Assembly (NCBI GenBank): GCA_964646585.1
Contig: CAZYEY010000220.1
Span: 1-31,361 of the forward strand
DNA: 31,361 bases
Direction of reading: 5' to 3'
From: PFJX01 sp964646585
GTDB taxonomy: Bacteria; Pseudomonadota; Gammaproteobacteria; Burkholderiales; Thiobacillaceae
Each line of letters starts with the position of its first letter. Positions within the stretch are counted from its first letter, which is position 1. Shown one piece after another: positions 24,047-31,361 of the stretch. A program made the position numbers and the translations under genes. The notes beneath the pieces were generated by a model. It was not told where the DNA came from. It saw only the letters and a program-made list of their open reading frames with translations, and did no database searches.

Positions 24047-25882
24047 ATGTCCATCCAGGCACGTATCGAGGCAGCGGCCGAACCCCGCCAAGAGGCCGCT
24101 ACCGATCATTGGATTGCCCTGGCCCAGGCGCGCACGGCGGAGCAGTTGTGCCAGGCCTGGCTGCCCATCCTCTGCGGCATGCTGCAAAGGGTCCATTCCG
24201 GCCTGCTGCTCCTCCAGGATTCGGATGGCAGTTTCGCCCCGGCGGCAGTGTGGCCGGAGGACAAGGATCTGAGCTACCTGGGCGACGTGGCCCAGGACGC
24301 CCTGATGAAACGCCAGGGCGTGGTGAAGCGGGAAGCCGACGGTCGGACCCGCTTCGCCTATCCCCTGGCCAGTGGTGAAAACCTGTTCGGCGCGGTGGTG
24401 CTGGATCTCTACGCCGCCGACGATGTGGCCCTGACCCATGCCATGCGCCTTCTGCACTGGGGCGCGGGCTGGCTCATCGACCTCTACAACCGGCGTTCCC
24501 TGCACGAGCGGGATGACCGCCTGGAACGTTCCTCCTTCCTCTTCGACCTGGCCCTGGCGGCCCTGTCCGAGAGCGATTTCCAGAAATCTTCCCTGGCCGT
24601 GGTCAACCGGCTGGCCCAGCGTTTCAACTGCCATCAGGTCCAGCTTGGCTTGGAGAAGGGCAAGACCGTCCGGGTGGCCGCCGTGTCCCACTCGGCCTGG
24701 TTCGACGACAAGGCCAACCTGGTGAACCTGGCGGCCCAGGCCATGAACGAGGCCTTTGACCAGCGTGCCCGCGTGGTGTTGCCCGAGCCGGAGACGGGGG
24801 GCACCCTCATCACCGCCGCCCTGCGCCGTTACGGCGAGGAGAGCGGTAGCGCCAGCCTGTGCGCCCTGCCTTTGGAGACGGGCAACCGGGTAGTGGCGGT
24901 GTGGCTGCTGGAACGGGACGCGCCCTTCACCCCCGACGAACTGGACGTGCTGGAAACCCTGGGGTTGACCCTGGGGCCCATCCTGGACCTCAAGCTCACC
25001 GCCGAGGAGAGCCTGGCCAGCCACGGCAAGCGGGTGTGGGAGAAATTCCTGCGCCGGGTCACCGATACCTCCCGGCCCGGCCTCAAGCTCCTGGCCATCG
25101 CCAGCCTCTTGGTCCTGGTCTTACTGGCCACCTATCCGGCGGACTACCGGGTCTCCGCCCAGGCCGCGGTAGAGGGCGAGACCCAGCGGGTGGCGGTGGC
25201 GCCCTTCCAGGGCTACCTCCGCGAGGCTCCCGCCCGGGCTGGCGATGTGGTGAAGAAGGGGCAGGTGCTGGCCCTGCTGGAAGACAAGGATCTCAAGCTG
25301 GAGCGGGTGCGCTGGGAGGCCGAGCTGGACGTGGCCCTGCGCAAGGAGCGGGAAGCCATGGCCAACGGTGACCGGGTGGCCCTGCGTCTGGCTTCCGCCC
25401 AGGCCAATCAGGCCCGGGCCCAGCTCGACCTGGTCATGGAAAAGTTGGATCGGGTGCGGGTGGCCGCCCCCTTCGACGGCGTCGTGGTGCGGGGTGATCT
25501 CTCCCAGGAACTGGGCTCGCCGGTGGAGCAGGGCAAGGTGCTGTTCGAGCTGGCGCCCCTGGACGCCTGGCGGGTCATCCTGAAGGTGGACGAGCGGGAC
25601 ATCGCCCACGTGCGCGAAGGCGCGGCTGGAGAACTGGTCCTCACCAGTCTGCCGGGCCAATCCTTCCCCCTGAAGGTCAAGAAGGTTACGCCGGTGTCGG
25701 TGGCCGAAGAAGGCCGCAACTATTTCCGGGTGGAATGCGACCTGCCGAAGGGCGCCGCCAAGCTGCGGCCCGGCATGGAAGGGGTGGGCAAGGTGGAGGC
25801 CGGCGAGCGCAGCCTGCTGTGGATCTGGACCCACCGGTTTACCGACTGGCTGACCCTGAAGTCCTGGGAATGGCTGCCTTAG
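24047..25882 (+). CDS. GAF-domain / HlyD-type membrane fusion protein
   Basis: A 611-residue fusion. Residues about 1-330 are cytoplasmic and resemble two GAF-type sensor domains in tandem (LLLQDSDGSFAPAAVWPE; later SASLCALPLETGNRVVAVWLLER). One membrane helix follows at about 346-366, then a periplasmic HlyD-like part: lipoyl half-motif (QGYLREAPARAGDVVKKGQVLALLEDKDL), short helical hairpin, second half (VAAPFDGVVVRGDLSQELGSPV) and beta-barrel. HlyD proteins bridge an inner-membrane exporter to an outer-membrane channel. A cytoplasmic sensor on such an adaptor is unusual and suggests ligand-gated assembly. First gene of a tight operon, 16 nt before the next. The ribosome site is weak. Confidence 0.85.
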   Translation: MSIQARIEAAAEPRQEAATDHWIALAQARTAEQLCQAWLPILCGMLQRVHSGLLLLQDSDGSFAPAAVWPEDKDLSYLGDVAQDALMKRQGVVKREADGRTRFAYPLASGENLFGAVVLDLYAADDVALTHAMRLLHWGAGWLIDLYNRRSLHERDDRLERSSFLFDLALAALSESDFQKSSLAVVNRLAQRFNCHQVQLGLEKGKTVRVAAVSHSAWFDDKANLVNLAAQAMNEAFDQRARVVLPEPETGGTLITAALRRYGEESGSASLCALPLETGNRVVAVWLLERDAPFTPDELDVLETLGLTLGPILDLKLTAEESLASHGKRVWEKFLRRVTDTSRPGLKLLAIASLLVLVLLATYPADYRVSAQAAVEGETQRVAVAPFQGYLREAPARAGDVVKKGQVLALLEDKDLKLERVRWEAELDVALRKEREAMANGDRVALRLASAQANQARAQLDLVMEKLDRVRVAAPFDGVVVRGDLSQELGSPVEQGKVLFELAPLDAWRVILKVDERDIAHVREGAAGELVLTSLPGQSFPLKVKKVTPVSVAEEGRNYFRVECDLPKGAAKLRPGMEGVGKVEAGERSLLWIWTHRFTDWLTLKSWEWLP

Positions 25883-25898
25883 GACGACCCAGCGTCCC

Positions 25899-28046
25899 AT
25901 GACCACTGCCCTCCTGTCCACCAACTGGTATCGGGTGGCCCATCTGCGGCCGCGCCTGCGCGGCCACATCCGCATCCACCGCCACGCCTACCGGGGAGAG
26001 ATCTGGTACGTGGTGGAGGACCGGGTGGCGGGCAAGTACCACCGCTTCAACCCCGCCTCCTACCGTGTCATCAGCCTCATGGACGGCAAGCGCGACATGG
26101 CGGCGGTGTGGAAGCGGCTCACCGACGAGCTGGCGGAAGATACCCCGGCCCAAGAGGACGTCATCAAGCTGCTGGGCCAGTTGCATTCCAACGACCTGAT
26201 CCAGTGCGATGTGGACCCGGATGTGGCGGAACTGTTCGAGCGGCGGGTCAAGCAAAAGCGGCGCAAGCTCATGAGCCGCTATATGAACCCCATCTCCCTG
26301 CGCTTTCCCCTCTGGGATCCGGACCGTTTCCTGGACCGGCTGGTGGTCTGGTTCCGCCCCCTGACGGGTGTCTGGGGGCTGGTGCTCTGGCTTGCCGTGG
26401 TGCTGCCTGCCCTGGCCCTGGCGCCCCTGTACTGGCCCGATCTCACCGAAAACTTCGGTGAGCAGCTGCTGGCCGTGGACAACGTCCTCATCATGGCCGT
26501 GGTGTTCCCCCTCATCAAAGCCGCCCACGAGCTGGGCCATGGCATCGCCGCCAAGGCCCGGGGCGGCGAGGTGCACGAGATGGGCATCATGCTGCTGGTG
26601 TTCTTCCCCATCCCTTACGTGGATGCCTCCAGTTCTTCCGCCTTCGTGAAGAAGACGGACCGCATGTTGGTGGGGGCAGGAGGAATGCTCACCGAGCTGT
26701 TCATCGCGGCCCTGGCGTTCTACCTGTGGGTCTTGCTGGAACCCGGCTTCGCCCGCTCCCTGGCCTACAACGCCATCGTCCTGGCCAGCGTCACCACCCT
26801 GCTGTTCAACGCCAACCCCCTGCTGCGCTACGACGGCTACTATGTGCTCGCCGACTGGGCGGAGATTCCCAACCTGGGCACCCGGGCCAACAAGTACTGG
26901 CAATACCTGGCCGAGCGCTACCTGTTCGGCGTCAAGCAGGCGGAACCGCCGCCGGCCACGCCGGGAGAGCGGCGATGGTTCATCGGTTATGCCCCATTGG
27001 CCTTCGCCTATCGCATGTTCGTGCTGTTCGGCATCGCCCTGTTCGTGGCCAGCCAATATTTCTTCCTGGGCGTGCTGCTGGCCCTGTGGGGCCTGATCGC
27101 CAGCCTGGGGGTGCCTCTCTACAAGGGCATGGCTGCCTTGCTTACCGGGCCCCAATACGCAGCTCGCATGCATCGGGTGAAGGGGGTGCTGGCGGGCTCC
27201 GTCGTGGTGCTCGGGCTGCTGTTGTTCGCTGTGCCCATGCCGTACCACACCGAAGCGGAAGGCGTGGTCTGGCTGCCCGAGCAGGCCATCCTGCGGGCCG
27301 GCGGCGACGGTTTCGTCAGCGAAGTCGTCGCGCGCCCCGGCGAAGCGCTCAAGGCTGGCCAAGTGGTGGCCCACAGCCAGGAACCTTCCCTCAACGCCAG
27401 CATCGCCGCCCAGGCGGCCCGGCTGGAGGAGGCTCGCGCCCGATACGACGCCGCCTGGGGAGTGAATCCCGCCCAGGCGGGGCAGCTGGAGGAGGCTGTG
27501 CGCCAGGAGCAGGCTGCCCTGGACCGGCTCCAGGACGAGGCTGCCCAGCTCACTCTGCGCGCCCGGGCCGGCGGCGTCCTGCTCATGGAGCAGGCCCGGG
27601 ACCTGCCCGGCCGCTTCCTCAAGAAGGGCGAGGTAATGGGCTACGTGGTGGGTGACTACGTCCCCTTGGTGCGGGTGGTGGTGCCCCAGTCCCAAGTGGA
27701 TCTGGTGCGCCTGTCCACCCGGGGGGTGGCAATCAGGTTTCCCCAAGCCATGGGCGAGACCTGGCCAGCCCGGGTGAGCCGGGAGGTACCCAAGGCCGGC
27801 CATGAACTGCCCAGCCCCGCCCTGGGGCAGGGGGGCGGTGGCGCCATCGCCATGGATCCCCGGGATGAGAAAGGCACCAAGGCCCTGGAATCCCTGTTCG
27901 AGTTCGAATTGGAACTCCCCGACAACGCCCCCGCCCACTTCATCGGCAGTCGGGTCCACGTGCGCTTCGAGCATCCCTCCGAACCCATCGGCGTGCGCGG
28001 TTGGCGCGCCCTGCGCCGGCTGTTCCTGTCCCATTTCCATGTCTGA
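25899..28046 (+). CDS. PqqD-like / M50 site-2-type metalloprotease / HlyD fusion
   Basis: A 715-residue polytopic membrane protein. Residues about 25-105 resemble PqqD-like peptide-binding domains (EIWYVVEDRVAGKYHRFNP, then a winged-helix-like segment), related to RiPP recognition elements. Next come several membrane helices with the zinc motif HELGH (H210, E211, H214) and the third-ligand motif N306-P...D312 in NPLLRYDGYY, as in M50 site-2 proteases. From about 450 there is a periplasmic HlyD-like lipoyl and coiled-coil part (GFVSEVVARPGEALKAGQVV). Similar M50-HlyD fusions sit beside peptide and protein exporters. It may cleave or thread the N-terminus of the exported giant protein. Its 3' end overlaps the next gene by 8 nt. 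Confidence 0.87.
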   Translation: MTTALLSTNWYRVAHLRPRLRGHIRIHRHAYRGEIWYVVEDRVAGKYHRFNPASYRVISLMDGKRDMAAVWKRLTDELAEDTPAQEDVIKLLGQLHSNDLIQCDVDPDVAELFERRVKQKRRKLMSRYMNPISLRFPLWDPDRFLDRLVVWFRPLTGVWGLVLWLAVVLPALALAPLYWPDLTENFGEQLLAVDNVLIMAVVFPLIKAAHELGHGIAAKARGGEVHEMGIMLLVFFPIPYVDASSSSAFVKKTDRMLVGAGGMLTELFIAALAFYLWVLLEPGFARSLAYNAIVLASVTTLLFNANPLLRYDGYYVLADWAEIPNLGTRANKYWQYLAERYLFGVKQAEPPPATPGERRWFIGYAPLAFAYRMFVLFGIALFVASQYFFLGVLLALWGLIASLGVPLYKGMAALLTGPQYAARMHRVKGVLAGSVVVLGLLLFAVPMPYHTEAEGVVWLPEQAILRAGGDGFVSEVVARPGEALKAGQVVAHSQEPSLNASIAAQAARLEEARARYDAAWGVNPAQAGQLEEAVRQEQAALDRLQDEAAQLTLRARAGGVLLMEQARDLPGRFLKKGEVMGYVVGDYVPLVRVVVPQSQVDLVRLSTRGVAIRFPQAMGETWPARVSREVPKAGHELPSPALGQGGGGAIAMDPRDEKGTKALESLFEFELELPDNAPAHFIGSRVHVRFEHPSEPIGVRGWRALRRLFLSHFHV

Positions 28047-30009
28047 GTCCCTGTCCCGGGTCGAGCTGGCCCATGGCGTCTACCCGGAGCGGCTGGACCG
28101 CAACGAGAACGCCCTGGACAGTTGGACCCGCAATGTCGCCGGCGGCCTGTGGCACCGATTGCGCCCCTTCAAGGCCCGCCTGGCCGCCCTGGCCCGGGCA
28201 GCGGGGGATCTGGCCGCAGAGGCCGAGGCCATGGATGACGACGGGCTGCGCGCCAGCCTGCGCAAAGTGGCCCGATCCGCTCTGGACGATCCCACCATGG
28301 CTGCCCGGGCCTTCGCCCTGGTCCGGGAGGCCTGCCGGCGCAGTCTGGGCATGCGTCCCTTCGACGTTCAGCTCATGGGCGCGGCGGCCTTGTTCGCGGG
28401 CAAGCTGGCGGAGATGCAGACCGGCGAGGGCAAGACCCTCACCGCCGCCCTGGCTGCCTGCATCGCCGGCGTCGCCGGCCTGCCCGTGCACGTGGTGACG
28501 GTCAACGACTACCTGGCCCGGCGGGATGCGGAGATCATGGGGCCGCTGTACGCTTTCTTCGGCCTTCAGGTGGGCACCATCGTGACCGGCATGAGCCTGG
28601 AGGCCCGACGCAGGTCCTATGCCTGCCATGTCACCTACTGCACCAACAAGGAACTGGTGTTCGATTACCTGAAGGACCGGGTCGCCGCCGGCGGCCGGGC
28701 CAGCCGCGCCCAGATCAGGGTGCGTGCCCTCCTGGGCGGCGGCAAGGAGGGCGACATGCTGCTGCGGGGCCTGCACTTCGCCATCGTGGACGAGGCGGAC
28801 AGCATCCTCATCGACGAGGCCCGCACGCCCTTGATCCTGGCGGAGAAGGGCGACAGCGCCGGCGATCCGGAGGTCTACGTCCAGGCCCTGGAGCTGGCCC
28901 GGGAACTGGAGGCGGGCCGCCATTTCGAGCTCCTCATCGCCAGCCGCCAGCTGCACCTCACCGCCGCCGGCAAGGCTGCACTGGCGGCGCGCTGCGCCAG
29001 CCTGGGCGAAGCCTGGGCCGCCGCCCAGGCGCGGGAACAGATGGTGTCCCAGGCCCTGCGCGCCCTCTACCTCTTCCAGCGTGACCAGCACTATCTGGTG
29101 GCGGAGGACAAGGTCCACATCGTCGATGAATACACCGGCCGCATCCTGCCCGGCCGTACCTGGGAACAGGGTCTGCACCAGCTCATCGAGACCAAGGAAG
29201 GCTGCCCCCTGTCGGAGCACAACCGCACCCTGGCCCGAATCACCTACCAGCGCTACTTCCGCCGCTACCTGCGCCTGTCGGGCATGACCGGCACGGCGAA
29301 GGAGGTGAAGGCGGAGATCTGGGCGGTGTACGGCTTGGAGACCGTGGCCATCCCCACCAACCGGCCCTGCCTGCGGGTCAACCGGCCTGCGGTTTGCTGC
29401 GCTAGCGAGGCGGAGAAATGGCGGGAGGTGGCCCGGGAGGCAGGGCGCATCAGCGCCCGGGGCGCGCCGGTGCTCATTGGCACCCGCTCGGTGGAAGCCT
29501 CGGAAAAGCTGGCCTTGGAGCTCACCGCCGCCGGCCTGCCCCACCGCGTCCTCAATGCCCGCCAGGACGCCGACGAAGCTCAGGTGGTGGCGGAAGCGGG
29601 GCAGGGTGGCGTCATCACCGTAGCCACCAACATGGCCGGCCGGGGCACCGACATCCACCTGGGCCCCGGCGTGGCCGAGAAAGGCGGTCTCCACGTCATC
29701 CTCACCGAATTCCACGACTCTCCGCGGGTGGATCGCCAGCTGGTGGGGCGCTGCGCCCGCCAGGGCGACCCGGGGAGCGCCATCGCCATTGTGGCCCTGG
29801 AAGATGCCTTGTTCCGGGAACACGGCGGCCTGCCGTACAGGCTCGTCCTGCGCATCTGGCCCGGCGGGCCGCCGCCTTTCTGGCTGGAACGCCTGCGCCG
29901 CCACGCCCAGGCCGCCGCCGAGGCCATTCACGCACGCACGCGGCGCGACACCCTCAAGCAGGACCGCAATCTCGATACCATGCTTGCCTTCGCCGGAAAC
30001 CAGATCTGA
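28039..30009 (+). CDS. Shortened SecA-like preprotein translocase ATPase
   Basis: A 656-residue protein with SecA motor motifs in order: F-D-V-Q-L-M-G (Q motif), TGEGKT (Walker A, K132), VTVNDYLARRD, TYCTNKELVFDYL, DEAD (251-254) with SILIDEARTPLI, SGMTGTA, TNMAGRGTDI and QLVGRCARQGDPGS (canonical QLRGRxGRQGD). Housekeeping SecA is about 900 residues; here most of the scaffold/wing region and the Cys-rich zinc tail are missing, leaving both nucleotide-binding domains and part of the preprotein-binding domain. Start at 28039 inside the M50 gene (ATG overlap), so translation is coupled. An accessory SecA, most likely the motor for the giant substrate; it is not the cell's housekeeping secA. Confidence 0.9.
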   Translation: MSESLSRVELAHGVYPERLDRNENALDSWTRNVAGGLWHRLRPFKARLAALARAAGDLAAEAEAMDDDGLRASLRKVARSALDDPTMAARAFALVREACRRSLGMRPFDVQLMGAAALFAGKLAEMQTGEGKTLTAALAACIAGVAGLPVHVVTVNDYLARRDAEIMGPLYAFFGLQVGTIVTGMSLEARRRSYACHVTYCTNKELVFDYLKDRVAAGGRASRAQIRVRALLGGGKEGDMLLRGLHFAIVDEADSILIDEARTPLILAEKGDSAGDPEVYVQALELARELEAGRHFELLIASRQLHLTAAGKAALAARCASLGEAWAAAQAREQMVSQALRALYLFQRDQHYLVAEDKVHIVDEYTGRILPGRTWEQGLHQLIETKEGCPLSEHNRTLARITYQRYFRRYLRLSGMTGTAKEVKAEIWAVYGLETVAIPTNRPCLRVNRPAVCCASEAEKWREVAREAGRISARGAPVLIGTRSVEASEKLALELTAAGLPHRVLNARQDADEAQVVAEAGQGGVITVATNMAGRGTDIHLGPGVAEKGGLHVILTEFHDSPRVDRQLVGRCARQGDPGSAIAIVALEDALFREHGGLPYRLVLRIWPGGPPPFWLERLRRHAQAAAEAIHARTRRDTLKQDRNLDTMLAFAGNQI

Positions 30010-30017
30010 CCGAAACC

Positions 30018-30833
30018 ATGAAAACTGCTCCTTTACTCCTGGCCCTGGCGGCCCTTACCCCCGCCGCCCTCGCCACCCCCGGCCCAGATCGCGGCTACGA
30101 ATGCCTCATCGAGCCCAACCAGAAGATCGAGCTGCGCAGCCCGGTGGAGGCCATCATCGGCGACATCCTGGTGCAGCGGGGCAGCGTGGTGAAGAAGGGC
30201 CAGGTGCTGGTGCAACTGGATTCCGGCGTGGAGCAGGCGGCCTTGGCTTCTGCCCGCTACCGGGCCATCATGGAAGGCCAGATTCGATCCGCCGAGGCCC
30301 GCCTCAACTATTCCCGGGACAAGCACCGCCGCCGGGACGAACTGAACCGCCAGAATTTCATCTCCGCCCAGGAGCGGGACGATGCCTACGCCGAGATGCG
30401 GGTGGCCGAGGCGGACCTCATCGAGGCCAGGGACAACCGGGAGCTTTCCGCCTTGGAAGCCAAGCGCCTGGAGGAACAACTGCGCCAGCGCACCCTGGTG
30501 GCGCCCTTCGCCGGCATCGTCATGGACCGCCTCCAGGAGCCGGGGGAACTGGCCTTTACCGGCGAGGGCGCCCGGCCCATCCTCAAGCTGGCCCAGATCA
30601 ACCCCCTGCGGGTGGAGGTGGTGCTGCCGGTGAGCCTCTACGGCACCATCAAGACGGGCAGCCGCGCCGAGGTGGAGGCGGAGGCTCCCCTCAAGGGCCG
30701 CTACAAGGCTACCGTCAAGGTGGTGGACAAAGTGGTGGATTCCGCCAGCGGCACCTTCGGCGTCCGCCTGGAACTGCCCAATCCCAATGGCGACATTCCC
30801 GCTGGCGTGAAGTGCCGGGCGCGTTTCCAGTAG
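30018..30833 (+). CDS. Periplasmic HlyD/RND-type adaptor protein
   Basis: A 271-residue exported protein. Residues 1-20 form a Sec signal peptide. Then comes a lipoyl half (SPVEAIIGDILVQRGSVVKKGQVL), a helical hairpin of about 100 residues rich in Arg, Glu and Ala, the second half (LVAPFAGIVMDRLQEPGEL) and a beta-barrel ending about residue 270. It has the order of RND-type periplasmic adaptors but is short, with no membrane-proximal C-terminal extension and no cognate RND pump nearby. It starts 8 nt after the SecA-like stop. Third adaptor module of the operon, probably contacting the outer-membrane channel. Confidence 0.85.
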   Translation: MKTAPLLLALAALTPAALATPGPDRGYECLIEPNQKIELRSPVEAIIGDILVQRGSVVKKGQVLVQLDSGVEQAALASARYRAIMEGQIRSAEARLNYSRDKHRRRDELNRQNFISAQERDDAYAEMRVAEADLIEARDNRELSALEAKRLEEQLRQRTLVAPFAGIVMDRLQEPGELAFTGEGARPILKLAQINPLRVEVVLPVSLYGTIKTGSRAEVEAEAPLKGRYKATVKVVDKVVDSASGTFGVRLELPNPNGDIPAGVKCRARFQ

Positions 30834-31361
30834 TGGCGCCGTGGCATTCGGGGGTCGATCCCCGGGCCCTGCTCGCGGGCGTCTTTGGCTACGCCAGCTT
30901 TCGCCCCCACCAGGAGGACATCGTCCGCCATCTCATCGGTGGCGGCGACGCCCTGGTCATCATGCCCACTGGCGGCGGCAAATCCCTGTGCTATCAGTTG
31001 CCGTCCCTGGCGCGGGAAGGCACCGGCATCGTGGTATCGCCCCTCATCGCCCTCATGCAGGACCAGGTGGCGGCGCTCAAGCAGTTGGGCGTGAAGGCGG
31101 AATTCCTCAATTCCTCCCTGAGCCTGGACGCGGCGCGGCGGGTGGAGGACGATCTCCTGGCCGGGTGTCTGGACCTGCTCTACGTGGCGCCGGAGAGATT
31201 GCTGACGGAGCGCTTTCTGGATCAGCTATCCCGCATCAAGCCGGCCCTGTTCGCCATCGACGAGGCCCACTGCGTGTCCCAGTGGGGCCACGACTTCCGG
31301 CCGGAATACGTGCAACTCTCCATCCTGCACGAGCGCTTCCCGGGGGTGCCGCGCATCGCGC
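30833..31361 (+). CDS. recQ: ATP-dependent DNA helicase RecQ (5' part, cut by window end)
   Basis: First 176 codons of a RecQ helicase, which unwinds DNA 3'-5' in recombination and repair. Seen: YASFRPHQEDIV (motif 0), PTGGGKSLCYQLP (Walker A, K50), SPLIALMQDQV (motif Ia), YVAPERLL (Ib), and DEAHCVSQWGHDFRPEY (DEAH box with the RecQ aromatic-rich loop). The GTG start at 30833 overlaps the TAG stop of the adaptor gene by one base, so it is read with the secretion operon. RecQ has no evident role in export; its position is probably incidental. The gene continues beyond the window. Confidence 0.9.
   Translation, partial: MAPWHSGVDPRALLAGVFGYASFRPHQEDIVRHLIGGGDALVIMPTGGGKSLCYQLPSLAREGTGIVVSPLIALMQDQVAALKQLGVKAEFLNSSLSLDAARRVEDDLLAGCLDLLYVAPERLLTERFLDQLSRIKPALFAIDEAHCVSQWGHDFRPEYVQLSILHERFPGVPRIA

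Noticed and set aside
25839..29931. Reverse-strand frames across the secretion operon
   Set aside because: They lie opposite genes with recognisable motifs, have no ribosome sites, and their composition mirrors the sense strand.

Overview
The window looks like the chromosome of a high-GC Gram-negative bacterium, probably a betaproteobacterium of the Rhodocyclales/Nitrosomonadales type. The reasons are PEP-CTERM sorting signals (an exosortase-linked, exopolysaccharide-associated system of Gram-negatives), sigma-54 promoters, HlyD-type adaptors and a RecQ gene. Every supported gene is on the + strand. The taxon is inferred, not proven.

Layout. 1-233: the tail of one gene and a 61-residue Cys-rich membrane peptide. 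234-2901: two PEP-CTERM proteins of about 200 residues, each with a cohesin-like body, separated by an unrecognised membrane protein. Each PEP-CTERM gene has a -24/-12 (sigma-54) promoter, with one or two copies of a shared 17-bp site TGTCGNNNTTTTTTACA 100-200 bp upstream. 2902-3208: a leader holding a structure resembling a cyclic-di-GMP-I (GEMM-I) RNA. 3209-23581: a single gene of about 6,790 codons for a giant surface protein. It has an N-terminal LEPR-XLL motif, PPC-like, discoidin-like, ThuA-like and C-type-lectin domains, twelve CARDB repeats, a seven-bladed propeller interrupted by another domain, SdrD_B repeats interrupted by a subtilisin-type protease, a PKD domain, and a cohesin-dockerin-cohesin end. 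23621-23947: a DUF3467 gene and a strong terminator. 24047-31361: a tight second operon of GAF-HlyD fusion, PqqD-like/M50/HlyD fusion, shortened SecA-like ATPase, periplasmic HlyD-type adaptor and the start of recQ.

Proposed logic (inference). The giant protein has no classical signal peptide, RTX repeats, LPXTG or PEP-CTERM tail. The neighbouring operon has a SecA-type motor, a membrane metalloprotease with a peptide-recognition-like domain, and three HlyD-type modules, so it may be a dedicated export and processing machine for it. The dockerin at its C-terminus could bind the cohesin-like PEP-CTERM proteins encoded upstream, tethering the fibre to the cell envelope. Sigma-54 control, and possibly a second-messenger RNA switch, would tie expression to biofilm or floc formation. 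An outer-membrane channel is not in the window.
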